Position numbers and translations under genes: made by a program. Under the pieces are notes generated by a model, which saw only the letters and a list, made by a program, of their open reading frames with translations, was not told the DNA's origin and made no database searches. A stretch of 64,000 nucleotides of DNA from Cupriavidus campinensis (GTDB lineage: Bacteria > Pseudomonadota > Gammaproteobacteria > Burkholderiales > Burkholderiaceae): assembly GCF_905397395.1 (NCBI RefSeq), contig NZ_CAJPVH010000027.1, positions 1-64,000 on the forward strand. Direction: 5' to 3'. Positions 9,087-17,565 of this stretch are shown in pieces (the first letter of the stretch is position 1; each line of letters opens with the position of its first letter).

Positions 9087-9761
9087 TCAGCGCGTGCTGA
9101 GCAGCTTCTCGATCGTGGCGACGAACTGCTTGTCGTCCGGCTTGACCATGCTGTTGTAGCTGCCAACGACCTGACCCTTGCGGTCGATCAGGTATTTATA
9201 GAAGTTCCACTTCGGCGCCGTGCCGGTTTCCTTGGCCAGCAGTTCGTACATCGGGTTGGCATCGCTGCCGCGCACGTGGGACTTGCCCAGCATCGGGAAT
9301 TTGACGCCGTAGGTGTTGTAGCAGAAGTCGGAAATTTCCTTGGAGGAACCGGGCTCCTGCGAGAAATCGTTCGACGGGAAGCCCAGCACGACCAGGCCGC
9401 GCTCCCGGTACTTGGCGTAGAGCGCCTCAAGGCCCTCGTACTGCGGCGTGAACCCGCAGTAGCTGGCCGTGTTGACCACCAGCACGACCTTGCCGGCGTA
9501 CTGGCACAGGTTCTGGGGCGATTCGTCCTGCAGGCGCGGGAACTTGAAGTTGAGCGCCGCCGGGCAACTGCCGGCCTGACCGGTTGAAGCGGCGGCAGTG
9601 GGGGTCGACTTCTCGGCGGCGTGGGCTGCGCGCGGCAGCAGGCTGGCCGTGGCGGCGGCCATCGCGGACACCGCAAGGGCGGCGAGCAGCGCGCGGCGCT
9701 GGAGCGTCAGGGTGGCCGTGCGCGGGTGGCGCATCCGGGTCGGGGGGACCATGCGGGTCAT
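9087..9761 (-). CDS. Glutathione peroxidase, exported
   Basis: A thiol peroxidase of the GPx family that reduces peroxides. The catalytic cysteine is in NTASYCGFTPQYEGL (Cys102 from this start), followed by the FPSNDF loop and the WNFYKYLID tryptophan motif of the catalytic tetrad. An unusual N-terminal region of about 60 residues includes two Arg-rich stretches and a hydrophobic segment ending RAAHA, consistent with export to the periplasm. The ATG at 9761 has GGAG nine bases upstream; an ATG five codons earlier (9776) lacks a ribosome site. A second Cys in the SCPAALNF segment is unusual and could be a resolving thiol. Confidence 0.88.
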   Translation of the reverse strand: MTRMVPPTRMRHPRTATLTLQRRALLAALAVSAMAAATASLLPRAAHAAEKSTPTAAASTGQAGSCPAALNFKFPRLQDESPQNLCQYAGKVVLVVNTASYCGFTPQYEGLEALYAKYRERGLVVLGFPSNDFSQEPGSSKEISDFCYNTYGVKFPMLGKSHVRGSDANPMYELLAKETGTAPKWNFYKYLIDRKGQVVGSYNSMVKPDDKQFVATIEKLLSTR

Positions 9762-9849
9762 GACGGGCGACTCCATATTGGGGCGTAAAGGGTGGCCTCT
9801 GCAGTCTACGCCTTCGTCGGGTTCACTGCACTCCGCGCTGCACGATGGG

Positions 9850-11430
9850 TCAGTCCATCACCGCCGTCGCGGCGTGCTCGGTCACGCTGGCGCGCAGCTC
9901 CAGGTCCGGCATGCGCCGCACGATCAGTAGCGCCACCACCGCCGCCACCGCGCCCGCCGCGAAAATCAGCTGGAAGCCCGACTCCACGCCGGCGGACAGT
10001 ACCTGCCGCACCGCCGGCGACAGATGCGCCATCGCCTCGCTGCCGTGGCGCAGCGCGCCAAGGTCCAGCGCCTGGGTCACCCCGGCGCGGCCCATCGCCT
10101 CGCGGAACTCCAGGGCCAGCAGCGTGCCGGCCAGCGCGCCGCCAATCGCGCTGCCGAGCGAGCGCACCACCAGCAGCGCGCCGGTGCCTGCCCCCATGTC
10201 GCGGCGCTCGAGCGCGTTCTGTACCGAAATCAGCGTGCCGACCATCGCCATGCCCAGCCCCACGCCGCCCACCGTCATGGCGAGCAGGACGGCGGCCGTG
10301 GGCACGTCCGGCGTGGCAGCGGCCAGCGCGCTCAGGCCGATGGCGGCGGCCACGAAGCCGGCGCTGAGAATGCCGCGCATGCGTCCCATGCGCGGCGCCA
10401 GCCAGGCCACCACGAGGTTGCCGGCCACGGTAGACAGCAGGAACGGCACCACCAGCAGGCCGGACATCGACGCATCGGCGTTGCGCGCCAGCTGGAAATG
10501 CAGCGGCAGCGCGAAGATGCACAGGAAGATATTGAGCGCGGCCAGCGCCGAGGCGCCCACGCCCATCACATAGGCACGGTTGCGGAACAGGCGCGGGGGC
10601 AGCATCGGGTCCGCCGCGCGGCGCTCCTGCCAGGCCAGCAGCGCCAGCGCGCCGGCCGTGAGGGCCAGCAGCGCGCCGGTTTCCGGGGAAATCCAGTCGA
10701 AGGCATCGCCGGCCCAGCTCATGGCGAGCAGGAAGGCGATGATGGCCACCGCCAGCAGCAGCGCGCCCAGCCAGTCCACGCGTGGCCGGCCGCCGCGCGG
10801 GCGCAGCGTGGCCAGGCCCCGGTAGCACATCGCCATGGCCAGCGCGCCAAGCGGCACGTTGATCCAGAACAGCCAGCGCCAGGACAGGTGATCGGACACC
10901 CAGCCGCCCACCAGCGGCCCGGCGATGGAGGCCATCGCCCAGACCATCGCCAGATAGCCCTGGTAGCGCCCGCGCTGGCGGGGGGCCACCACGTCCGCAA
11001 TGGCCGCCTGGGCCAGCGACATCAGCCCGCCGCCGCCCACGCCCTGCAATGCCCGGAACAGGATCAGCTGCGTCAGGGACTGCGCCATCGCGCACGCCAC
11101 GGAGGCGAGGATGAACAGCGTAATGGCCACCATCAGCAGGCGCCGCCGCCCGAAGCTATCGGACAGCTTGCCGTACAGCGGCGTGGTGACGGTGGAGACG
11201 ATCAGGTAGGCGGTGACGATCCACGACAGGTGGCCGAATCCGTTGAGATCATTCGCAATGGCGGGCACGGCGGGGATGACCACGGTCTGGTCCAGCGCCG
11301 CGAGCAGGATACATAACACGATGCCGCCGATCACCCGCATGATGGCGCGGTGATCGTGGACGATGGGCGGATGTTCGGGAACGGAGGCGGTAGCCTCCAC
11401 GGCGGATTGCGGCGAGGTGGGCGACGACAT
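9850..11430 (-). CDS. MFS multidrug exporter, DHA2 (14-TMS) family
   Basis: A 526-residue drug:proton antiporter of the DHA2 family, with about 14 transmembrane helices. Signature elements are visible: LAALDQTVVIPAVPAI in helix 1, the loop GKLSDSFGRRR between helices 2 and 3, and FRALQGVGGGGLMSLAQA in the antiporter motif C region. The first 30 residues are hydrophilic and Pro-rich. It is a single gene with no fused or adjacent membrane fusion protein, so it should act alone at the inner membrane rather than in an EmrAB-type tripartite pump. The substrate is unknown. Confidence 0.9.
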   Translation of the reverse strand: MSSPTSPQSAVEATASVPEHPPIVHDHRAIMRVIGGIVLCILLAALDQTVVIPAVPAIANDLNGFGHLSWIVTAYLIVSTVTTPLYGKLSDSFGRRRLLMVAITLFILASVACAMAQSLTQLILFRALQGVGGGGLMSLAQAAIADVVAPRQRGRYQGYLAMVWAMASIAGPLVGGWVSDHLSWRWLFWINVPLGALAMAMCYRGLATLRPRGGRPRVDWLGALLLAVAIIAFLLAMSWAGDAFDWISPETGALLALTAGALALLAWQERRAADPMLPPRLFRNRAYVMGVGASALAALNIFLCIFALPLHFQLARNADASMSGLLVVPFLLSTVAGNLVVAWLAPRMGRMRGILSAGFVAAAIGLSALAAATPDVPTAAVLLAMTVGGVGLGMAMVGTLISVQNALERRDMGAGTGALLVVRSLGSAIGGALAGTLLALEFREAMGRAGVTQALDLGALRHGSEAMAHLSPAVRQVLSAGVESGFQLIFAAGAVAAVVALLIVRRMPDLELRASVTEHAATAVMD

Positions 11431-11591
11431 GTGGCTACGGCGGGATGGAGGCTGTGGGGACCATCCCTGCGTCGGAAATGGCCTAATTCAGTATCCGCAT
11501 AATTATATGCGTAAGCCTTCGTTGACGTAGCAATGAATTTTGGCAGGAAGTGGCCACGGCGCCACATCGAGCGTCCGTGGCCTGTTGGTCG

Positions 11592-12032
11592 CTAGCGCGA
11601 CCCGCCGGTGATGTAGTGTTCGAGTTGCTCGATCACGAAACGCTGTTCGCTGATGATGTTGTTCACGAGGTCGCCGATCGACAGCATGCCGAGCAGCTCG
11701 TCTCCTTCCATCACGGGCAGGTGGCGCAGGCGATGCCGCGTCATCAGGCTCATGCAATCGTCCGTGGTCTGGTCCGCCCGCACATAAATCACCGCCGTGG
11801 TCATGATCTCCCGCACCAGGGTTTCGCGCGACGTACGTTGCATCAGGATCACTTTTCGGGCGTAGTCGCGTTCGCTGAGGATGCCCTGGATCTTGCCGTG
11901 CTCCATCACCAGCAACGCGCCGACGCTTTTCTCCGCCATCAGTTGCAGCGCGGCGTAGACCGTCGCTGAAGGAGGAATGCTGAAGATCGCCTGATTTGGC
12001 TTCGCTTCCAGAACCTGCCGTGCGGTTTTCAT
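11592..12032 (-). CDS. Tandem CBS-domain protein
   Basis: A 146-residue protein made almost entirely of a CBS pair (residues about 10-65 and 75-130), a module that binds adenosyl ligands such as AMP, ATP or NADH. The motifs GALLVMEHGKIQGILSERDYARKV and LRHLPVMEGDELLGMLSIGDLV are typical. A GGAG-containing ribosome site precedes the ATG at 12032. Stand-alone CBS pairs of this size in Proteobacteria are often linked to energy sensing or inosine monophosphate dehydrogenase-like regulation, but no partner is visible here. The 210-base gap to dbpA holds no recognisable gene. Confidence 0.85.
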   Translation of the reverse strand: MKTARQVLEAKPNQAIFSIPPSATVYAALQLMAEKSVGALLVMEHGKIQGILSERDYARKVILMQRTSRETLVREIMTTAVIYVRADQTTDDCMSLMTRHRLRHLPVMEGDELLGMLSIGDLVNNIISEQRFVIEQLEHYITGGSR

Positions 12033-12242
12033 AGACCGACTCCTTGTTGCTGCTGTCTGGGGAAATCGTTGCGCCCGCGCGGCTGCGCGTCTTTCACCCC
12101 CGAATGCGCCGCCGGCCTGCTCTTTCAGATTAGCAAAGGATAGTCGGCGCTTACAGGGTGACTTTCACGAATCTTTGTAAGCAATCCGACATCGCTGATT
12201 GTTACTTCCTGCGCACAATTCCCCCGATAACGAAGTCGCGCG

Positions 12243-13685
12243 TTACTCCGTCAGCATCCGCACCCGCACCTTGCGGTTCTTGACCTTGCCATCGTTGAGC
12301 CGTTTGACCGCCTCCTTGCCGATGGCGCGATCCACGGCGATGTACGTCGACATCTCCATCACGTTGATCTTGCCCACCTGATCCTTGGTGAAGCCGGCCT
12401 CGCCGGTCAGCGCGCCAAGGATGTCGCCGGCGCGGATCTTTTCCTTGCGGCCACCAAGCATCTGGAGCGTCACCATCGGCGGCAGCAGGCGCTCCTTGCT
12501 CGTGGGCACCAGCTCGGTCAGCGGGTGCCATTCGAACTCGCCGCCCTGATGCTGCTCCAGGTTCCCCACGCGCCCCATCTCATCCATGCTGACCAGGCTG
12601 AAGGCCCAGCCTTCGGCATCCGCGCGGCCCGTGCGGCCGATGCGGTGCACATGCACCTCGGGGTCGGGCGTAACGTCGACATTGATCACGGCTTCCAGCT
12701 GGGCGATGTCGAGCCCGCGCGCCGCCACGTCCGTGGCCACCAGGACCGAGCAGCTGCGGTTCGCAAACTGCACCAGCACCTGATCGCGGTCACGCTGTTC
12801 CAGATCGCCATGCAGCGCCAGTGCCTCGAAGCCCTGCGCGCGTAGTAATTCGACGAGATCGCGGCATCGTGCCTTGGTGTTGCAGAAGGCGAGCGTGCTG
12901 GCAGGCCGGAAGTGGTCCAGCAGGCGGCCCACGGCTTGCAGGCGGTCGCCCTCCTCCACCTCGTAAAAACGTTGGCGAATCTTGCTGGCGCCGTGCGTCT
13001 CGGCCAGCTTGATCTCGCGCGGCTTGTTCAGGAACTGCTGGCTCAGCTTGACGATGCCGGGCGGGTACGTGGCCGAGAACAGCAGCGTCTGGCGGTCTTT
13101 CGGGCAGTGATTGGCGACGAAGGCGATGTCGTCGAAGAAACCCATGTCGAGCATGCGGTCCGCTTCGTCCAGCACCAGCGTGTTGATGCCACGCAGGTCC
13201 AGGCTGCCGCGCTCGATGTGATCGAGAATGCGCCCCGGGGTGCCCACAACGATATGCGCGCCATGGATAAGGCTGTCGACTTGTGGCCGCATGGGCGAAC
13301 CGCCGCACAGCGTCAGCACCTTGATGTTCTCTTCCGCGCGCGCCAGGCGGCGGATTTCCTGCGTCACCTGGTCGGCCAGTTCGCGCGTGGGGCAGAGCAC
13401 CAGCGCCTGCACGTCGAAGCGGCGTGCGTCGAGCCGATGCAGCAGTGCCAGGCCGAAGGCAGCGGTCTTGCCGCTGCCGGTCTTGGCCTGCGCGATCAGG
13501 TCCTGGCCAGCCAGCGCCAGCGGCAGGCTGGCGGCCTGGATCGGCGTCATGGTGTCGTAGCCGAGCTGCGCCAGCGTGGCGAGCATTGCAGGCGACAGCG
13601 CCAGATCGGAGAACGGCGCGCCGGCCGGCGTCTTGGCGGGGGTGGCGGGGGCGGCGGCGGAGTTGGGGGTTGGGCTCGAAGTCAT
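12243..13685 (-). CDS. dbpA: ATP-dependent RNA helicase DbpA
   Basis: A 480-residue DEAD-box helicase. Motifs run in order: Q motif near TPIQ (47-50), AKTGSGKT (67-74), PTRELA, TPGRILDH, LDEADRMLD, LLFSATYPPG, then the second RecA domain with LVATDVAARGLD and HRIGRTGR. The last 75 residues (from LPPMVTLQMLGGRKEKIRAGD) are the DbpA RNA-binding domain that recognises hairpin 92 of 23S rRNA, so the role is large ribosomal subunit assembly. The ATG at 13685 opens a Pro/Ala-rich tail of about 22 residues. Its upstream region contains an unusual G-rich tandem repeat. Confidence 0.93.
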   Translation of the reverse strand: MTSSPTPNSAAAPATPAKTPAGAPFSDLALSPAMLATLAQLGYDTMTPIQAASLPLALAGQDLIAQAKTGSGKTAAFGLALLHRLDARRFDVQALVLCPTRELADQVTQEIRRLARAEENIKVLTLCGGSPMRPQVDSLIHGAHIVVGTPGRILDHIERGSLDLRGINTLVLDEADRMLDMGFFDDIAFVANHCPKDRQTLLFSATYPPGIVKLSQQFLNKPREIKLAETHGASKIRQRFYEVEEGDRLQAVGRLLDHFRPASTLAFCNTKARCRDLVELLRAQGFEALALHGDLEQRDRDQVLVQFANRSCSVLVATDVAARGLDIAQLEAVINVDVTPDPEVHVHRIGRTGRADAEGWAFSLVSMDEMGRVGNLEQHQGGEFEWHPLTELVPTSKERLLPPMVTLQMLGGRKEKIRAGDILGALTGEAGFTKDQVGKINVMEMSTYIAVDRAIGKEAVKRLNDGKVKNRKVRVRMLTE

Positions 13686-13696
13686 GCCGGATTATA

Positions 13697-13751
13697 GCGG
13701 TGGGGGTGCGGTGGGGGTGCGGTGGGGGTGCGGTGGGGGTGCGGCGGGGGT
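13697..13751. repeat. G-rich 11-bp tandem repeat upstream of dbpA
   Basis: Five consecutive copies of the 11-base unit GCGGTGGGGGT (four perfect, the fifth with one T-to-C change) fill most of the 86-base gap between the dbpA start and the end of the DUF72 gene. The plus strand thus carries five runs of five Gs at 11-base spacing, enough for a G-quadruplex. For dbpA, which reads on the minus strand, the repeat lies in the leader or promoter with the G-rich strand as template. Copy number is likely to vary between strains. Confidence 0.9.
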
Positions 13752-13771
13752 GGCGCGGAAACCGGGGTCGG

Positions 13772-14647
13772 TCAGGCGGCCTTGCGCGCGGCGGGCTTCT
13801 TCACCGGCACGTCCTCGGTGGGCGCCCATCCCAGCCGCTCGAGCAGGGCCTGCGCCGCCGCCGGCGCGTGCTCCTTGGCCCCGTTGATGAAGAACAGAAA
13901 CAGTTCCTTGGGCTTCGGGCGGGCACCCGCCTGTTCATCCACGCGCGGCAGGTCGTCTGGCACGCTGCCGCCAGCCCAGGCGGTGGCGCGCGCGGCCCAC
14001 ACGTCGAGATCCTTCGGCGCATAGCCGGTCTTGAGCTTCGCCTGCGCGTTCATCAGCCGCGCATAGGCAAAGTCCGCGGTCGGGTCCGCGAACGACGGAA
14101 ACTTTGGCGAATCTGTGAACACGGTCGCCGCCTTGAACTTGCGCGCGAGCTTCAGGTAGTCGTCGCACATAAAGCTCTCGTGCCGCACCTCAAGCACGTG
14201 CCGCAGTTTCACGCCTTCGACGGCATCGGGCAGCAGACTCAGGAATGCCTCGAAGTCATCGGCAACGAACTGCTTGGTTGGGGCGAATTGCCAGACGATG
14301 GGGCCGAGTTTCTCGCCCAATTCGGCAATGCCGCTATCAATGAAACGGGCGATGGAATCGCCCGACTCGGCCAGGATGCGCCGGTTGGTGGCGAAGCGCG
14401 ACGCCTTGACCGAGAACACGAAGCCATCCGGCGTGGCATTGCGCCAGTTGGCAAATGACGTACGCTTTTGTGTCCCGTGATAGGTGCTGTTGATCTCGAT
14501 GGCAGTCAGGTGACGGCTTGCATACTCAAGCTCGCGCACCTGCGCGAGACCGGGCGGGTAGAAATTGTCGCGCCACGGTGCAAAACTCCATCCGCCGATG
14601 CCGATGTGGATATTCCCCACCGCCTTGCCCTGCTTGCGCACCGCCAT
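13772..14647 (-). CDS. DUF72 (YecE-like) family protein
   Basis: A 291-residue member of the DUF72/YecE family, a TIM-barrel-like fold of unknown function found across bacteria. Characteristic stretches are IHIGIGGWSFAPWRDNFYP at the N-terminus, EINSTYHGTQ, FVFSVKASRFATN, and WQFAPTK. The ATG at 14647 is chosen because GGAGG sits five bases upstream; a GTG two codons earlier overlaps that site. The C-terminal tail is basic (VKKPAARKAA). It may be co-transcribed with dbpA, although the repeat lies between them. It is divergent from the Jet-like operon across a 192-base gap. Confidence 0.87.
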   Translation of the reverse strand: MAVRKQGKAVGNIHIGIGGWSFAPWRDNFYPPGLAQVRELEYASRHLTAIEINSTYHGTQKRTSFANWRNATPDGFVFSVKASRFATNRRILAESGDSIARFIDSGIAELGEKLGPIVWQFAPTKQFVADDFEAFLSLLPDAVEGVKLRHVLEVRHESFMCDDYLKLARKFKAATVFTDSPKFPSFADPTADFAYARLMNAQAKLKTGYAPKDLDVWAARATAWAGGSVPDDLPRVDEQAGARPKPKELFLFFINGAKEHAPAAAQALLERLGWAPTEDVPVKKPAARKAA

Positions 14648-14839
14648 GACCACCTCCGCTCATCACGCAAAATGCGATGCATACCAGTCTAGCGCGCGGC
14701 TGCGTGTCCGGCCAACGCCACGTTTTCGTCGCATGACGATTCATGGCGGGAATGTTGCTTCCTGAATGTTGCGACCGAAGGCACACTAGAACCGATTCCA
14801 GCCCCGATTCCTGCCGCCTCACTACCCGGAGGGCCCGCC

Positions 14840-15292
14840 TTGCGCTTCGACCCCGACACGCTCCCGGCCATTCTGCAAAGCATCGAGGCGCGCGCGCGCG
14901 CACTGCGCGACACCCCGCCGGCCGGCCTGTTTTCGTCGATCGACGAGACGGCGGCCCGCATTGATCTGCCCATGGAACGGGTGCTGTATCAGCCGCCACC
15001 GGCCGCCGCCCTAAGTAAGAGCCTTCTCAAACGACGGGTGGAAGCCGCACTCCGCGGTCAGCCGCAAGTCTCGCTGCACGCCCTCTGCGGCGACCACCCG
15101 CTCGAGCACGGCCTCGCGGAGTTGCTGACCTATCTGCAATTGACTGGCGATACTTTCCATTGCGTCGTCGATAACGCGGCAATGGAGACCGTCACCTGGC
15201 ATGCGCGCGGCATGGGCGGCGAGCCATTGACGCGCGGCGCGCAAATGCCGCGTGTCCTCTTTGTGAGAAATGGATCAGGAGCGGGATCATGA
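14840..15292 (+). CDS. jetA: JetA-like (DUF3375) kleisin, C-terminal third only
   Basis: A 150-residue protein that aligns from memory with only the last third of DUF3375/JetA (normally about 480 residues), the kleisin subunit of Wadjet. Recognisable blocks are IEARARALRDTPP (15-27), LPMERVLYQPP (43-53), QPQVSLHALCGDHPLEHGLA (74-93) and the closing MPRVLFVR (136-143). The N-terminal winged-helix and helical regions, which touch the SMC neck in full-length kleisins, are absent, and the loop after LYQPPP is shortened. The start is TTG, but GGAGGG lies six bases upstream, so this start is convincing and the short form appears deliberate. It overlaps jetB by four bases (ATGA). Whether this is a reduced functional form or a relic is open. 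Confidence 0.78.
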   Translation: MRFDPDTLPAILQSIEARARALRDTPPAGLFSSIDETAARIDLPMERVLYQPPPAAALSKSLLKRRVEAALRGQPQVSLHALCGDHPLEHGLAELLTYLQLTGDTFHCVVDNAAMETVTWHARGMGGEPLTRGAQMPRVLFVRNGSGAGS

Positions 15293-15903
15293 GCGCGCCC
15301 GATCCCCATGCGCTGTCGCCCCTTGTGGTGCCGTTGCTCAAAGGGGTGGTGTGCCGCGAGGACGCGCCCACCGTATGGCAGGCACTCTTGGCACAGCAGG
15401 CAGCCGTGCGGGCCTACGTGGCCGTGCTAGGCCTTGCCCTGTTCATCGACGAGGACGATGGATTCGCATTTCTACGAGTGCCATCGGCGCCAGCACCCGA
15501 TGCCACGGTGCCCCCTTTGATCGCCAGACGCCCACTGTCCTATGCCGTCAGCCTCACGCTGGCGTTGTTGCGCAAGGTGCTCGCCGAGTTCGACGTGGCG
15601 GGCCTTCGCGGCCCACTGATTCTGACGCGCGAAGATATCGCTGAATTGCTACGCACGTTCCTGCCTTCGGGCAGCAATGAGGCCAAGCTCATCGACATGG
15701 TCGACTCGCATGTCAGCAAGATCGTCGAACTCGGCTTCCTCCGGCGCGTGGGGCAATCGGAAACCCCTTCGTACGAAGTCCGCCGCGTGCTGAAAGCCTT
15801 TGTCGATGCCCAATGGCTGGCCGATTTCGATGCGCGGCTGGCCACCTATCAGACACAACTGCGCGGCACCTCCACCGAGCGCACGCGAGGCGTCGATGGA
15901 TAG
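15289..15903 (+). CDS. jetB: JetB-like (DUF4194) KITE subunit
   Basis: A 204-residue protein of normal DUF4194/JetB length. In Wadjet this is the MukE-like KITE subunit that binds the kleisin. The second winged-helix region is well conserved: LILTREDIAELLRTFLPSG, then NEAKLIDMVDSHVSKIVELG, then YEVRRVLKAFVDAQWLADFD. The first half (LLKGVVCREDAPTVWQALL, then FIDEDDGFAFLRV) also fits. The ATG overlaps the jetA stop as ATGA, and the end overlaps jetC by eight bases, so all three are translationally coupled. Of the three products this is the only one that looks complete. Confidence 0.85.
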   Translation: MSAPDPHALSPLVVPLLKGVVCREDAPTVWQALLAQQAAVRAYVAVLGLALFIDEDDGFAFLRVPSAPAPDATVPPLIARRPLSYAVSLTLALLRKVLAEFDVAGLRGPLILTREDIAELLRTFLPSGSNEAKLIDMVDSHVSKIVELGFLRRVGQSETPSYEVRRVLKAFVDAQWLADFDARLATYQTQLRGTSTERTRGVDG

Positions 15904-17545
15904 GGCACCCACCATGGCACCGGAGACGGTGGCCCCGGACCTCGAGGCCACCACGACGGATGCGGGATTCCGCCTGATGCGGCTCGAAGTCCTGAACTGG
16001 GGGCCGTTTCGGCAGGGTGTGTCGTCGATGCGCCCCGACGGCCAACATGCCGTGTTGACGGGCGACCTCGGACCCGGCACGACCGCCCTGGTCGAAGCTT
16101 TGAGAATGCTCCTACTCCCGGAGCCGGACCCCGCCATCCCGCCGCGTACGGCAGATCGACCGGCGATGCTGCTCGGCGTATTCCACAATGCCGCGTTCGA
16201 CAGAACGGTCACCCTTGCCCAGATATTCCCAAGCGCGGCGGATCACTCGCTGCCTGCGCGGCTGTTCGTCGCCGCGCCGCATGAATTGAGCATTGGCGGC
16301 GATCTTTCTCACTTCGACGGCGACCTCATCGCCCTCCGCAAAACGCTGCGCACAGTCGGCGCCGAATCATTCGACACCTTCGCCCGCTATCACGCATGGT
16401 TCCGGCGTTGCTTCGCCATCGGCGATCCGCTACCCGTGGACGCCCTGCGCGCCTGCCGTGACGCGCTGGACGGTTACTTTGCCGGCCTCAAGCTCGCGCT
16501 GCTGGAGGGGCGGCTCGGGCAACTGGCCGACGACTGGGCGCGACACGACCGCCGCGTGCTGGATGAGGTGGAACGCCACGCCGCGCTGCGCGCCCAGGCG
16601 CTGCACCTGCGGCATAGCATTTCCGCGAGCGGCGGCGAGCGGATCGCGCAGCTCGACTTCGATATCGAGCAACTCGAACGCGTACGCGACACTCGCCGGC
16701 AACGCGCCACGCTGTACGCAACGCTGATTGCGTCGATCAACGAGACACCCGCCGCCACCGACGCCGACTTCCTCGCCCAACGCGACCGGCTGGCCGCGCG
16801 CCGAGCCCATGCGCCGTCGGCGGCGCTCTCGCAACTCTCCGCTTTTTCGGACTTCCACGAGATCGACTGGCGCACGCCGGCGCGCGACGCCGCGCGGCTT
16901 GGGGAGGAGAAGCAACGACTCCAGAACGCGTCGGACATCCTCCAGCAACTGGCCGATGGATTGGAGGAATTACGAGGAACGATCCGGTCATGCGAGCAAT
17001 CGCTCGATGCCTGCCGCGACGCCCGCACGGCGGCGCAGACGGCAATGGCCATCGCCGAAGCGGAGCGCCAGCAGGCCGAAGACTTGCTCGCCGCGTCCAA
17101 ACTCGCCATGCAGTCGGCCAGCCTCGATATGCTCGACGCGCTGCGCGCCGAAGCGTTCGGGCAGCACGCCCCCACCGTGGAATCATGCGACCCCTGCCGC
17201 GAGAGCATGCGACGCTGGCTCCAGGCCCGTATCGACGCGGACGCAAGCGACTGGGCGCTTCTGGACGAACAGCTACGCGACGGTCCATCCGCGCTCATAT
17301 CCACACAGGCCGCGCGGCCCCACCGCTTCCACCTCGCCGTGCTGGATGAATCATTTTGGCGAGGCGAAGACGCCACGGCCAAAGTCTGGCTTCAACGGCT
17401 AGGCGCCGCCAACATGCAGTGCCTGATCGTCACGCCGATGGAGAAGATTCCTATCGTCGAGCCGTTCGTGGCCAGCGTGACGTTTGTGCGGGATGAGGGA
17501 GACGCCACCGCGCGAGTCTGGCGCGTGGGAATTGAGAACCTGTAG
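15896..17545 (+). CDS. jetC: JetC-like SMC/MukB-type protein, half-size, Walker A lysine lost
   Basis: A 549-residue protein matching the SMC-like JetC of Wadjet, normally about 1,100 residues. The N-terminal head begins FRLMRLEVLNWGPF (25-38). The P-loop reads GDLGPGTTAL (56-65), where the family has G-x-GK-S/T; Thr62 replaces the essential lysine. Blocks such as FDRTVTLAQIF follow, then a jump that skips the segment normally after the FRRRFGI region, then a coiled coil to about residue 450. The ABC signature motif near the C-terminus is missing. The Walker B end is preserved as LAVLDESF (480-487, Asp484-Glu485), with CLIVTPMEKIPIVEPFVASV after it. The ATG at 15896 was chosen because it overlaps the jetB stop. 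ATP hydrolysis by the canonical mechanism seems unlikely. Confidence 0.8.
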   Translation: MDRAPTMAPETVAPDLEATTTDAGFRLMRLEVLNWGPFRQGVSSMRPDGQHAVLTGDLGPGTTALVEALRMLLLPEPDPAIPPRTADRPAMLLGVFHNAAFDRTVTLAQIFPSAADHSLPARLFVAAPHELSIGGDLSHFDGDLIALRKTLRTVGAESFDTFARYHAWFRRCFAIGDPLPVDALRACRDALDGYFAGLKLALLEGRLGQLADDWARHDRRVLDEVERHAALRAQALHLRHSISASGGERIAQLDFDIEQLERVRDTRRQRATLYATLIASINETPAATDADFLAQRDRLAARRAHAPSAALSQLSAFSDFHEIDWRTPARDAARLGEEKQRLQNASDILQQLADGLEELRGTIRSCEQSLDACRDARTAAQTAMAIAEAERQQAEDLLAASKLAMQSASLDMLDALRAEAFGQHAPTVESCDPCRESMRRWLQARIDADASDWALLDEQLRDGPSALISTQAARPHRFHLAVLDESFWRGEDATAKVWLQRLGAANMQCLIVTPMEKIPIVEPFVASVTFVRDEGDATARVWRVGIENL

Positions 17546-17565
17546 GTCGCGGGCTCGATCAGCCG

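Noticed and set aside
13697..13751. Possible CRISPR-type array
   Set aside because: The 11-base units are directly adjacent without spacers, and no cas genes are present.
16610..16650. SGGE in the JetC-like protein, at first taken for the ABC signature motif
   Set aside because: It lies early in the coiled coil at the place where full-length JetC has a similar ENGGDRLE-type segment, far from the Walker B strand, so it is not the signature.
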